A stretch of DNA of 64,000 bases from Ulva prolifera (lineage: Eukaryota; Chlorophyta; Ulvophyceae; Ulvales; Ulvaceae), in NCBI GenBank assembly GCA_023078555.1, contig CM041197.1, positions 833,501 through 897,500 of the forward strand, in the 5' to 3' direction. This document shows positions 34,959 to 45,573 of the stretch, one piece after another. The position numbers and the translations under genes were made by a program. Numbering within the stretch: position 1 is the first letter of the stretch; each line of letters begins with the position of its first letter. The notes beneath the pieces were generated by a model. The model had not been told where the DNA came from, ran no database searches, and saw nothing but the letters and a program-made list of their open reading frames with translations.

Positions 34959-35155
34959 TACAAGGACAAAGCAAGCAAGGCAGGTAGCACCGCAAGCAAG
35001 AACCAGGGGAACCGCACACCACGCAGCAAGCCACACGAAGCGCACACCATAACACCCACGCAACGGCAGCACTCGCGCCGGACACAGCCACACAGCCACA
35101 CACACGCCCACACCCACACGCCCACCCCCATCCGAACCCCGCCCACCAGCCAGGC
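34959..35155 (-). mobile_element. Family B copy, 197 bp, with 15-bp target duplication
   Basis: TACAAGGACAAAGCAAGCAA then GCAGGTAGCACCGCAAGC and AACCAGGGGAACCGCACACC, flanked by GTATCCACTCTGTGT at 34944-34958 and 35156-35170. Confidence 0.85.
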
Positions 35156-35315
35156 GTATCCACTCTGTGTATCCTCTCAATCATTGAGCACATTGAGCAC
35201 AGGTGTTCCTGCGGATTCGCACCATTTATCCGGATATACATGTTATCCGGATATCCTGTTATACATGTTATCCGGATAGAACGCACCCAGCTGTCAGCAC
35301 CAGTGGTGGGTTGCT

Positions 35316-35422
35316 TGACTTTGGGTTACTTTGCAGCATTTCCAGGGCTGCCACCCACAAATCAATTAGACCTGAATGCTAGGAATTCTTTACATACAAT
35401 CGGGCCCATCGACGCAGCACTG
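35316..35422 (+). mobile_element. MITE-C, diverged copy
   Basis: TTGGGTTACTTTGCAGCATT, TCCAGGGCTGCCACCCA, ACAATCGGGCCC and the end CAGCACTG occur in family order. No target duplication was seen. Confidence 0.65.
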
Positions 35423-35767
35423 GTGGCATGCCAGCAAAAACTCCCAAAATAGCATCAACACATCCCAAGCCCACCTCGGGTAACAGCCCGCGACCACAGG
35501 CGACTGTGCACAAGCTGCCATGCATACCCGGCATGCATCGCCGCGGGCATTCACGCCAATGCTGCGTTCTGCTTTGATACGTGGTCGTCTGTGAGAGGCG
35601 GGTGCACACGTGATGGTACGTTTAACCGACAGGTGATACAGTACCACAAATTGGACTGGATTGTGATTGAGAATCGCGACTGAAGTTTGAGATGACGCGC
35701 GCATGGCGGGTGATGGAGCTCCGCAATTTGCGGTCTTGGGTAGTCCTTGAGCAGTGCATGTTTGGGA

Positions 35768-35848
35768 TCTTCTGGTGTAGGTTCAACTTCTTCTGGTGTA
35801 GGTTCAACATCTTCTGGTGTAAGTTCAACATCTTCTGGTGTAGGTTGC
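35768..35848. repeat. 21-bp tandem repeat, four units
   Basis: TCTTCTGGTGTAGGTTCAACA repeated about 3.8 times from 35768 to 35848 with one or two changes. Confidence 0.85.
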
Positions 35849-35971
35849 AAAGACGTGCTCGCCGGTGATGCAGCAATGGGCGATCACCAAAGCTTGTCTG
35901 CACGGATCCTGTCCTGTGCAGCGCCACGTGTGGCTACAAGTCCTGACCATGGATGCATCGGGCAAGCAGGG

Positions 35972-35998
35972 CCCCCCCCCCCCCCCCCCCCCCCCCCC
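35972..35998. repeat. Poly-C run (27)
   Basis: Uninterrupted C27, followed at 36010-36045 by an inverted repeat (GCAACTTTTGGAGATT / AATCTCAAAAGTTGC). The run length may be affected by assembly. Confidence 0.85.
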
Positions 35999-37374
35999 GC
36001 CCAGCCGCATGCAACTTTTGGAGATTGCAATCTCAAAAGTTGCGGATGCAGCTCTCTCTCTGTTTGACCTTCAACTACTGAACACGTCACACAATATCCA
36101 AGTAGGGGGAGTAGCACAGAGACTACAACATATAGTGCACACCCCTCAACAGCAGCCTGAAATTGCACCTACCTGAAATTGCACTGTCTCATGAATGCCT
36201 GACCTCACAAGCTGTACCAGCCTGACCAACGCAAACCTTTGTATGTCAGTACATACAGACAGTAATGCCTGGCTGCTGTTTTTCCGCTTTGCGTAGAATG
36301 CGGGCCAAGGCCACATCGGGCAGCGCCGCTCCTGCTTCCACACAAGTGTGCCGGACTCCAACAACGTTTACACTCACTCATGTAGAGCGAGTGTGTGCCT
36401 CGCCCGCAAGTACAGCCTGACGAATAGTCAGCAGTGCTCTGCGAGAGGAAACACTGCCGTAGCCGACTCGAACAGCGGCCGCCGCAACCCTGGCCACAGC
36501 ACTGTGCCCCTGACTGGCGACAACCCAGCAAGGTCGTCCCGCACGGCCCTTGCAAGCCTGACCTCCTGCTTCGCGAATGCCTCAAGACACCACAGTCATG
36601 TCCCGAGCTGAGTGCACATCATACTGCTGGCCTGTCACTGACAGACACTGCAACCGAGCTAGGAAGCAAAGAGCATGGCTACATGGAGGGTATCTATGCC
36701 GCGTCAGCAAGCACCGTACACTGTAGACCCCCCTCAACAGGCATCTCTAAGGGGGCCGAGGGAGATCATCGGCACCCGGCGGATCTGGATCTGATTCAAC
36801 AGCGCCGGAGAAGAGTTGTCTTCAAGTTGAAGCCCCGCATAGGTCCAAACCATGACAAATCACAGAAGAACCGGGTACAGGTGCCCACAGGTCTGGGCCA
36901 CATATGTGCTCCTGGATCCTAGTGACATGTGCAAGAACATCATCTGTTTTGTAAGCGGAGCAGCCACAACCAGGCGATGCTACCCTCCGGCATGGCTGCC
37001 TATTCACAGCGCTCCGGCGGCACAATATGCCTTAGATCTATGCATTTGCTCATGCCTCTGCAGCACATTGGACCGACATACCCGATGGGCCAGGTCGACG
37101 TCATGTGCTGTGTTTAACCTGGGTTGCCCTCTACTTCAGTGAGCTGCTGCATGCATATCTCCCTACGCATAGCCCGGCCGCGGGGCCCAAACTATCAGAC
37201 CTGCACAGCCGCCGCAGCTAGTGCGTCGCACAACAGGAACTTCCGGTCTGTGTTGAAGACATCCACAGACACACATCACGATGTCATACAAAGACCTCAG
37301 CAGGCACAGGCACCGGGGGGTGAAGCTGTGGTGGCGGACACCGCCCTTCACGTATGCACAGGCAGGGGCGGGAT

Positions 37375-37376
<2 letters not shown>

Positions 37377-37409
<33 letters not shown>
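37377..37409. repeat. Poly-C run (33)
   Basis: Uninterrupted C33 between GGGATTG and AACCCCACCCCC. Confidence 0.85.
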
Positions 37410-37411
<2 letters not shown>

Positions 37412-38054
37412 CCCCACCCCCTCACCCTCCCCTCGCCAGTGCGGCTCAGTGGCTGCGGGTTGTGCAGTGCGCACTGCGTCCGACGCTCATGTGGATGCGC
37501 CCGTGAGGATCATCCGCGGGGAGCGTATCAAGTGTGGGTAGCTGAGATCGCAGGCGTGGCTGTGGCTGGCAATGCATCCAGGTCATGCATTGTCGCAACA
37601 CAGACACCGGCCGCGGGTTCCGGGCAGGCGAGCTGAGACGCAAGAGGAGCTGCGGCGGGGCCTTCGGCTTAGCTTGGAGCACAGGGCCGTTTCACATGGC
37701 CATGGTGAGAGAGAGCTCGGTGTTTGAGAGCTGCCTATGCCTACCCAGGGCACGGAAGCCGGGCTGGGCGATTGTCGTGTGTGGACGGGCACAATACAAT
37801 TGCAAAGACGGAATGATCTACTTACTGACAGGATTGCAAGAAAAATCCCGCGGCAAGTTGACTGGAGGACTGCCACGCCTGATGCACTGCGTCCAACGCA
37901 GAAAGACTCGCATGTGCAGCGTGATGCCGACCAGGCAGTACAAAGTCATCACTGACTTTGGTACACATGGTGGCCATGGCTTCATCATTTTTTTTTGTTT
38001 CCCATCAACCTGGCCAGTCACAAACGCTATGCCGGAACCGGCCCTCCCGAGCGT

Positions 38055-38074
38055 CCCCCCCCCCCCCCCCCCCC
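38055..38074. repeat. Poly-C run (20)
   Basis: Uninterrupted C20; third of three such runs within 2.1 kb, all C on the plus strand. Confidence 0.85.
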
Positions 38075-38910
38075 GCCAAATTGCCGCCCTCCCCACAGAT
38101 CCACAGCACGCCAGGCCGGGCTGGCACGCCGCGGCGAATCTCGCCACCCGGAACCACATCTCACCAGAGACGCGGCAGCGTCAATGCATGCAGTTGCCCC
38201 CGGACATGCAACCGCGGCATTCGCCACGCATTCCGGGCGGCGCCGAGCATCCACGAGGCGAAGACAGAGGCGCCTTCGTGCAGAGGGCGCGGGCACACAC
38301 AGTGTCTGTGCATGTGAGATGGTGTGTGGAACAAGGATGTGGGCGGCTTGGCGGGAAGCACCGCGAATCCATATGGTCAATCAACTGCTGCAGCTGCAAC
38401 TAGCTAGCCGCGCAAGGACACATGCACAAGGACTCTGAAAACAAGGCCGAGAGCCCGCCAGATCGATGTCGCGTCATATGTTACGACCCATATGCGATCA
38501 GGAAGCATAACAATGCCTTGAATCACGATTTTGTCATGTTTACTGCAATTGGCGAGTCTAGCCTAGTCTACGCGCACCCATCTTGTTGGCGCACCTGGGT
38601 GCGCCAACTCCACCGTAGCTACTGTGAGGACACAACACATGGCAGGTGCGTGTCCATGCATGCATGCGACTGCATGCAGGGAGGCACGATGAGTTTGTGC
38701 CTGCCGGTGGTGGACTCAGGTGATGTAGACTTGAAGGAACTATATATACCACTGGGTCGGGTCGGACACGTTGCGACGTCCAAGGAGCCAGTGGCACATC
38801 GGCCATATCACTGGATTGCCACAGGCACCCATGTGCTAGGAGTCCAGACTAATCACGCGAAGAGATGCCGGCTGCCAATCTCCTGGCCATGCCATGCCAG
38901 TGGGTGCTTC

Positions 38911-38974
38911 ATGATCTTTTTCAAATTATGGGCATGACCTGATCAGGTCATGCCCATATTTTAAAAAAGATCAT
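38911..38974. repeat. 64-bp near-perfect palindrome
   Basis: Arms of 32 bp (ATGATCTTTTTCAAATTATG then GGCATGACCTGA) meet without spacer; about three mismatches. A further ATGCCCATTGAGCATGA follows. Confidence 0.8.
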
Positions 38975-39998
38975 GCCCATTGAGCATGAAAAAGAGTTAT
39001 CCAAGATACTCCAAAGATGCACATACACATGCATGACAGTCACTAATGTCAAGCTGCACAAGTTGAAGGCAACAGGTAAGCACGAAGGCCATGAAGGCCA
39101 TGATTTGAAGGCCATGATTTGCGGGGTCATGGGGAACTTCTTTTGGGGAACTGGAAGTTGGGGCAGTTCTGCATCTCTGCAGCCATGCCATCCTTAAGAG
39201 AATTCTCATAACATGTTGCACCACATGGTATCACCGTGATGTTGACCAGGCATCCTTGCTGACTCGAGTGACCTCACCGTGACAGGCCCTCACAGAAGTC
39301 TGAGGCGTTTGCGTACACCATGGCCATGCATGCATGCCCATTTAGTGGCTGGACGACTGGCGATCACTCTCCACATATATATGATGCCATACTGACATGC
39401 TGGTCACCACCTTGTAGCGCTGGACCGCTGACACACGAGGACTGACAGGGCGTAGACATCCGTAACATGTGTCATTGAAACGCTCTGTATCTGCCGTCAC
39501 GCAGGCTGAAACCTTGCGAGCGCACAGCGGCTGCTTAGAAACTTCCCAGCTTGCATGCATAGCATGTTTGTGGTGCTGCGGTCATATCTCAGATTCGCCT
39601 CACACGTGCGCTACGCGCTCACGCGCTCGAGGACCCGCTGCCTCGCAGCACAATTGCGTTGGCTTCGACACGACGGATTGCAGCAGACAGGTGCTGACGA
39701 TCGGATTCGTACTGTCGGTCTGAGCGCAGCGCTCGTGCATAGCGGGTGCGCATGCAACCGCACAGAGCTCGAGCGCAACGACTGCTCACGGGCAGTGTGC
39801 GTGGACGAAGCTGCGCACATATGCATATCAGACGGAAACAGGTTGACTCCAGATGAGCAACGTTCTCAGCGCACACTGAAGTGGCCTTGGCGGCTTGTGC
39901 AGCACACGCGCCAGGTCCACGTGCCCCACATCTCAAGGCGCTGTACACACGTAGCGTGGGACAACGGCGACCCGCTGCACCTGAACGAGAGCGCGTGT

Positions 39999-40109
39999 CA
40001 CAAGGACAAAGGCAGCAAGTCGGGCAGCACCGCGAAAGGAGCAAGCAGACGAAGCAAACACCAAGACACCCACGAACATGTCACCCATCACCGGCGTAGC
40101 AACGAGAGC
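39999..40109 (-). mobile_element. Family B copy, about 110 bp, with 15-bp target duplication
   Basis: CACAAGGACAAAGGCAGCAA, GTCGGGCAGCACCGCGAAAG and AAACACCAAGACACCCACGA, flanked by AACGAGAGCGCGTGT at 39984-39998 and 40110-40124. Its 5' half matches the end of the long copy at 51835-52273. Confidence 0.85.
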
Positions 40110-40368
40110 AACGAGAGCGCGTGTCTAATCTCGTATCTCGAGATATGCCAGGACACATGCTCTGCAGCAACTGTACATCATGATGAGCAAGCCGCGCCGG
40201 TGCCCCAGCGCTACGCAACACACGTACAAGTGCTGCCGCGGCACCCCACGGTGTGGACCGTTGAGTTCAGGCTTAATCCATCGCTGAATCCCCTGCTGCT
40301 CTCGCGATCATATATGTGCTCATGAGCAGACACTGTGTGATCGGCACATGACGTGCACGCGCACTGCT

Positions 40369-41630
40369 ATATTACAAAAGAGTGAACGGGAGAAAACAAA
40401 TACTGAAACCGAATCTCATCCGAATCAACTGCAACATACACTCACACACACACGAACACTACAACCGCACTCACAACTCAGTCCGGCAGGATCGCGTCCT
40501 CCAGGCCCGCATCATATCGCAACCCTTGCTCCCGAGAGATGACAAGCCCAGACTTCCGATACATATCCGCATTGCCGCGCTGCAATGACACCGACAACAC
40601 CCGCAGCGCCCGCTGGACAAACGCGCCTTTGGAGATGCGCCCACTGGCAGCGGCCACATCCCCCAACTGACCGACGAACCTCACGGCAGCCTTGCCCATG
40701 AAGCCACACGATTCGACCGCAAACGGAACAAACCGGAACGCGGCATGGTCAGGCACGTCCCGCCGGAAGCGGTCCCGCTTCCTGTCCTCCGCCCGCTCCG
40801 CCGTCGCACCCGTCTCCCGCGCCGCAGCGGCCACGTATGAGGCCGCCGGCGCATGCGTGACCACGACGTCCACGGCCGCCATCTCCAGGCACGGCATGAC
40901 CACGACGACGTCCCCGCGGCGATTCAGCTCAACACCCGCGCCCCTCGCGAGGGCACGGTAGAGCGGCTCCAGGGCAGACTGCAGTCCGGCGTAAGAGGCG
41001 ACCAGGCGCAAGGCACGAGCCAGGTTATCATGGCGCATCTGGGTCTCCTTTGCCACCTTCTTGCAGACCATGGCGTGGTCTGGTTCGGCGGCAACACCTG
41101 CACTGCATTTGCACGGAGGGGGGGGGACGTCCGTCGGGACGCGGAATCGCAGGCGGTGCCACACCGCCAGGACAAACATGTCGTCGCCCATGGTGAGAAC
41201 GCCGCCCGGCAGAGCGGAGAGGAAGGCGCCTGCAGGCCCCCCCGAAGCGCTCCTGAGCCACGCCGCTTCCCGCCTGCCGGCCGGCGTGTCGAGGTCGATG
41301 CCCTGTAGCACGAGTGAGGCCGCATGGTCCGCGACCGCGCGCCCCACCTCGCGCTGGGCCGCTAGCAGCTTGCCCGAGACGAACTCGTCCGGCAGGTCAC
41401 GGGCATCCGCCTCCCACCCCAGCAGCTCATGCAGCTCGTCGAACAAGCCCTGCCAGCGCTGCAACAGACTGCCCCGGCTGTGGCCGCGGAGGGGGCGGAG
41501 CAGGTCCGGGCAGCCGGCGAGGTTGCGCTCGGCCGTGCCGGCCCCCGACAGGAAAGCCGCGTCAGCGACGCTGTCCACCAGCATCGTCAGTCCGAGCCCG
41601 CCATGCCTGACAGGGGACATCAGCCGGTAA
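40369..41630 (-). mobile_element. LINE-A non-LTR retrotransposon, longest copy (5'-truncated, 1.26 kb)
   Basis: Reverse-strand element bounded by GCGCACTGCT at 40359-40368 and 41631-41640. It holds the 3' part of a reverse-transcriptase ORF and a 3' UTR of about 106 bp that ends TTTTGTAA. All short LINE-A tails in the window match this UTR, and two of them begin with its final codons. The open frame and matching duplication suggest a fairly recent insertion. No poly-A tail is present. Confidence 0.85.
40478..41630 (-). CDS. LINE-A reverse transcriptase, C-terminal region (5'-truncated)
   Basis: About 383 codons without a stop. RLMSPVRHGGLGLT resembles the segment that follows the RT thumb in LINE ORF2 proteins. 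CKCSAGVAAEPDHAMVCKK followed by RHDNLARAL is the Cys/His plus Arg-His pattern often seen at the C-terminus of such ORFs. The N-terminal RT catalytic Asp residues are lost by truncation, so it is not functional. It ends AILPD-TGA. The 20 or so codons upstream of 41630 belong to the flank. Confidence 0.75.
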
Positions 41631-42390
41631 GCGCACTGCTGCGTGGGTGCCATATGCATTGGTGAGCATTCCGAAACCGTGATGGGCAATCATGGCTGGT
41701 GTGCGGAACATCCGAGTCGTTTCCTCTCGAAGAGACACTTGATACTCAGTGAGTGCATCTCTGCAGGCCTCTGCATGTTCCACACAAACATTGCAGCAGT
41801 CAACGGAATCCTGAATTCTATCTCGAGATACATGTCCGCAACTTGTGCAAGCCAGCACTTGTGCAAGTTGCAGCTGTACGCTGGTCCCTCAGCCTACTGC
41901 AGGCCATTCAATGAAGTCCTACCGTCATGCCATGATGCCATGAGCCTGAGCAGACAGTAGCAGCAGACACATGGAAACATGCATGCATGCCCGGGGCCTT
42001 CAGCAGCACTGCCCCCGGCCCCCAATGGTGTGCCAGCATGTGGCAGACAGGACCCAATGGAAATCCTGTTATCATACTCAGGGTGTCACAGTCTGTTATG
42101 GCATGATGTGCTGTGACATCCCCATTGTAGTTGAGTCCCTGAGTGTACACTACATGTGCACAGCATGCACAGCACACCAGCGCATGCATATGCAATGCCG
42201 TACAACTTGTACAACTTGTACAACTTGAATACGGGCATTGGGCATTGTGGCATGACCTGTGACAGCTGCAAGAGCAAGTATCGAGCAGCACAGAGGTCAT
42301 GCTGCCACAACTGATAACTGCCCACAGCTACATATACTAGCCTCCGTCATCTGTAGCAGCTGACAGAGCCTGCCTCCTCAGCGAGGACAA

Positions 42391-42480
42391 CCTGCTAAGA
42401 CTATCTGCTATGTATACAGGCCTGCTAAGACTATCTGCTATGTATACAGGCCTGCTAAGACTATCTGCTATGTATACAGG
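42391..42480. repeat. Three perfect 30-bp tandem units
   Basis: Each unit starts CCTGCTAAGACTATCTGCTA and ends TGTATACAGG; the three are identical, so the expansion is recent. Confidence 0.95.
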
Positions 42481-42784
42481 CCTGCCTAGGCGTCACACTA
42501 CTCTTAGCACTGTGCACAGTGCTAGGAGCTGTGGCCCACACTCCAGGTGGTTGTCAATGTTGCATCGTCACTGCCAGTGTTGGCTATGCAACAATGCATG
42601 CACACACATTACAGTTGGCAGGGCGGTTCTGTTCTTTCAAACAACTTGTTAATACATTCATGTGCATAACAAATGGTGGCCTACACATGATGATTTGTAT
42701 TATGCCTGATTGTAGAGCCTGCACCAGTCATGCATGATTATATAGCCTGCGCTGCAGTGCTGATTGCAAGAGTGTTGGCAAGGG

Positions 42785-42886
42785 TTGTGGCAATCCAGTG
42801 ATATGGCCGCTATACCACTGGACCCTTGCACGTCGCGACGTGCAAGGGTCCAGTGGTATAGCGGCCATATCACTGGATTGCCACAA
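42785..42886. mobile_element. MITE-D, perfect 102-bp palindrome
   Basis: Symmetric about 42835/42836 with no mismatch. The outer arm TGTGGCAATCCAGTGATATG is the same as in the 45-bp element at 5051. Taking the element as 42786-42885, AGGGT flanks both sides (42781-42785, 42886-42890), a 5-bp target duplication. One arm (GGCCATATCACTGGATTGCC) also occurs alone at 38803-38820. Confidence 0.85.
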
Positions 42887-43332
42887 GGGTGTATGGGGCT
42901 AGCAGGCCTCAGCTGCACACTGTGCACAGAAGCTGACCATGCCTCAAGGCAGCCTATCATAGGCCATGATGGCAATGCATATAGTGCAGCACTGGTGCTG
43001 TGAAGTGCTGACAGATGCACAGTGCACAGCACTGCATATGGAGCAAGGTTATGCCTGTGCTTTCAAGTTGGTGGGCCCTACCTGGCAGTTGTATTAAAAA
43101 AAGTTTGCACCTGTCTTGGAGGAACTGTCACCCATGCATGCCCTTGCAAGGCAGCTACTAGCAACCCGGGCCAGAGCACCCATATGGAGTCTACATTATA
43201 AACTACATGGGCCACACAGCATCCAGCTTTCATATGCATGATCAAGAAAGGACAAATGCAAGAAGCCCATCGGGCCTCCATGCCTCGTCCGGAGAACGTG
43301 CACTGGAAGCCGGGCAGATGACAAATGTTCAT

Positions 43333-43412
43333 GTGTGTGTGAGTGTGTGTTGAAGTTGATTCGGACGAGATTCGGTTTCAGTGTTTGTTTTCTCCCGTTC
43401 ACTCTTTTGTAA
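43333..43412 (+). mobile_element. LINE-A tail with 12-bp target duplication
   Basis: GTTGATTCGGACGAGATTCG to CTCTTTTGTAA, flanked by ACAAATGTTCAT at 43321-43332 and 43413-43424. Confidence 0.88.
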
Positions 43413-43429
43413 ACAAATGTTCATTCGCG

Positions 43430-43562
43430 ATTCTGCCAGCTTGAGGTGCCACAGTGTGGGTGCGGATCGTGTGTGTACGTTGTTGTGATTACAAATTGAG
43501 TATAAAAGAGTGAACGGGAGAGAACAAATACTGACACCGTACGTCGTTGTTGATTCGGATGA
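43430..43562. mobile_element. LINE-A copy with internal inversion
   Basis: A plus-oriented start (GCGATTCTGCCAGCTTGAGG, end of ORF) and GTGTGTACGTTGTTG are followed by an inverted end (AAAAGAGTGAACGGGAGAGA, 43504-43523), then plus-oriented GTTGTTGATTCGGATGAG. This resembles a twin-priming 5' inversion or nested insertions. Confidence 0.6.
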
Positions 43563-43942
43563 GCAGATGTGTTCATACTATATGCTAGTAGCAGCACGCA
43601 GCTGCAGTGAGCCGCCGGCGACCTCCGGATCTACATCGAGATTGCGCAGGGATCAAGAGCAATTGCGTCTGAAGAGGTTTCGAAATGTAGTTGCCGAGGT
43701 ATAGAATAAACCGGCACGTCTGCAGATGCAGAGATCTCAGCGCACGCCCACTGACACGGGCCGCCCCACACTGCGGAGTCAGCGGTGCTAACCCGGCCGG
43801 GCGTTGTCATGTCGCGTGAGAATGCGGAGGGATTATACTATGTGTTACAGAATAATCAGCGGGTCGAGTCAGACAGCTAGACAGACAGACAGACATGATC
43901 TGACTCTAGCAAATACCGATATCGATGTAATACGTGGGCCCG

Positions 43943-44007
43943 TGATATCGATGTAATGCGATTCGGTTTCGGTGTTTGTTTTCTCCCGTTCACTCTTTTG
44001 TAACTAT
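43943..44007 (+). mobile_element. LINE-A ultra-short copy with 13-bp target duplication
   Basis: GATTCGGTTTCGGTGTTTG to CTCTTTTGTAA, flanked by ATACGTGGGCCCG at 43930-43942 and 44008-44020. The first about 15 bases (GATATCGATGTAAT) repeat sequence just upstream of the duplication and look like filler. Confidence 0.8.
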
Positions 44008-44524
44008 ATACGTGGGCCCGATGGCCGTAGGCCAGTGCTCCGCAGTGTCATCTCGTACAGAAGAGCTCTTCTATGAACGGGCCGGAGATAAGCACCAGAT
44101 CTAGATGTGCAACCGGTGTGTCGACCAGCAAGGGGAGGAGCAGCTTGTGCCAGCTTGTGCCAGCTTGCATGCGGGGCACGACCCTGACGCAATGACCGCG
44201 TCCGACAGAGTCTGAGTTCCTGGGAAGGCTCGAAGGGAATCATCTGGAGTCACTGAACTCGGCTGAACATGGTACGTTGTATGGCCAGTGCACACTGTGC
44301 ACATGGACGCAACCACCAACTGCTGCTGCCACAAACGAACTGTAAACGTGACACAACTGTCCATGTGTTGTCAAACAACTAAACTTTGTTGCTTTGGTTG
44401 AGTTGGTTTACCTTGGTTCATGCCCGATTCGAGATACTGGTTCACTCTGCCTATGGACAGTACTGCATTGCATGCATACCTAGGACAGCTCTCTTTGCAC
44501 ATTGCAGTGCAACACAGCATGTGT

Positions 44525-44556
44525 TACAAGGACAAAGGCAGCAAGGCGGGAAGCAC
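44525..44556 (-). mobile_element. Family B micro-insertion (32 bp)
   Basis: TACAAGGACAAAGGCAGCAA plus GGCGGGAAGCAC, between CAGCATGTGT at 44515-44524 and 44557-44566. Confidence 0.85.
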
Positions 44557-45552
44557 CAGCATGTGTGTGTGTGTGTGTGTGGCATGTGTGGCGTGAGGCA
44601 TGAGGCATCCTGTCACCTCCTGGCGTCCTGTACGGGAACCCGGGAACCATGTGCCAGCTCAGCACGTGACTCGTGTGTGTGTGTGTTGTGTGTGCGCAAT
44701 GCATGCATGCTCCAACACAGAAAAGGGTTAAGCGCTTGAGCCGCCCCCAAGCTAGCTACAACACCTTTCCAAATGTACTTCCGCATGATCCCCTCCACAC
44801 ACGCCCCTGGTGGTGAAGCGCCTGTGTATGCGTCTGTCGAGGCTGAAGAATGGAGTGTGTGCGGAGGTCGTGTGGTACTATACACACCCTACAAGCCAGC
44901 TACAACACCAGGAATCACTTCTGTGCGACAACATCCGCTCCCCCACCCCACACCAACTTCTCCCTCCTGCATCACCACACACAGCCTCGCGGCTTAACAC
45001 TTTCTGTGTGTGCGGCAGGGTTCCTCAATTTAAGGGACGGGTGGTCTGGAGGTCCTCACTCCAGCACGCATCGGCCATGGCAGACCATATACACTGTAGG
45101 CGTCAAGTCGCAGCCTTTGCGGCAAGGAGGCACGCGCCCCCCTGCCCTGGGTGAGGCAGCCTGGCTCTGCCGGCGGCTCCGGCCTCCAACGCTGCCCCCG
45201 CTGGCACAGCTCCGCATCTGACCAAGGACCCCCATCGGTGCGGCCGTGGAGATTTGAGGGGCCGCAGACCCCGCCTCTGGTTGCACTGGAGGCAGCTTTC
45301 AATTTAGATCTCAAACGGAAATGCACGGCTGCGCACAGGGGAGTCTCCTGTGGCCGACGGGCCCATAGCCACTCACGGGCGCCTGCGGGACCCGGGGGGG
45401 AATGCGTGTGAGTCAGTACATGCTCCCCATGCCGGCCGCAGACGCATGGTTCTGGCTCGGTGTGTATGTGTGTCACTGACCTGGCGCATGTCGCGAACGG
45501 CACGGTGTTGAGCAGGCTGTGGCGGAGTGCTTGCGGGCCCAGCGTGGCTGTG

Positions 45553-45573
45553 TTACAAGGACAAAGGCAGCAA
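45553..45573 (-). mobile_element. Family B micro-insertion (21 bp)
   Basis: TTACAAGGACAAAGGCAGCA plus A, between two perfect 18-bp copies GGGCCCAGCGTGGCTGTG at 45535-45552 and 45574-45591. Confidence 0.88.

Larger units (their letters stand above)
19281..40358. other. Long non-coding, repeat-rich stretch with few gene candidates
   Basis: About 21 kb without a gene I can name. It holds family B, F and MITE-C copies, tandem repeats, hairpins and three long poly-C runs, plus weak candidates at 20498, 23723 and 32202 listed separately or under rejected. The many other open frames lack family motifs and overlap each other on both strands. Confidence 0.55.

Noticed and set aside
37585..38403. 272-codon plus ORF
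   Set aside because: It runs through a poly-C tract giving Pro7 and through low-complexity DNA; composition is unlike the supported exons.
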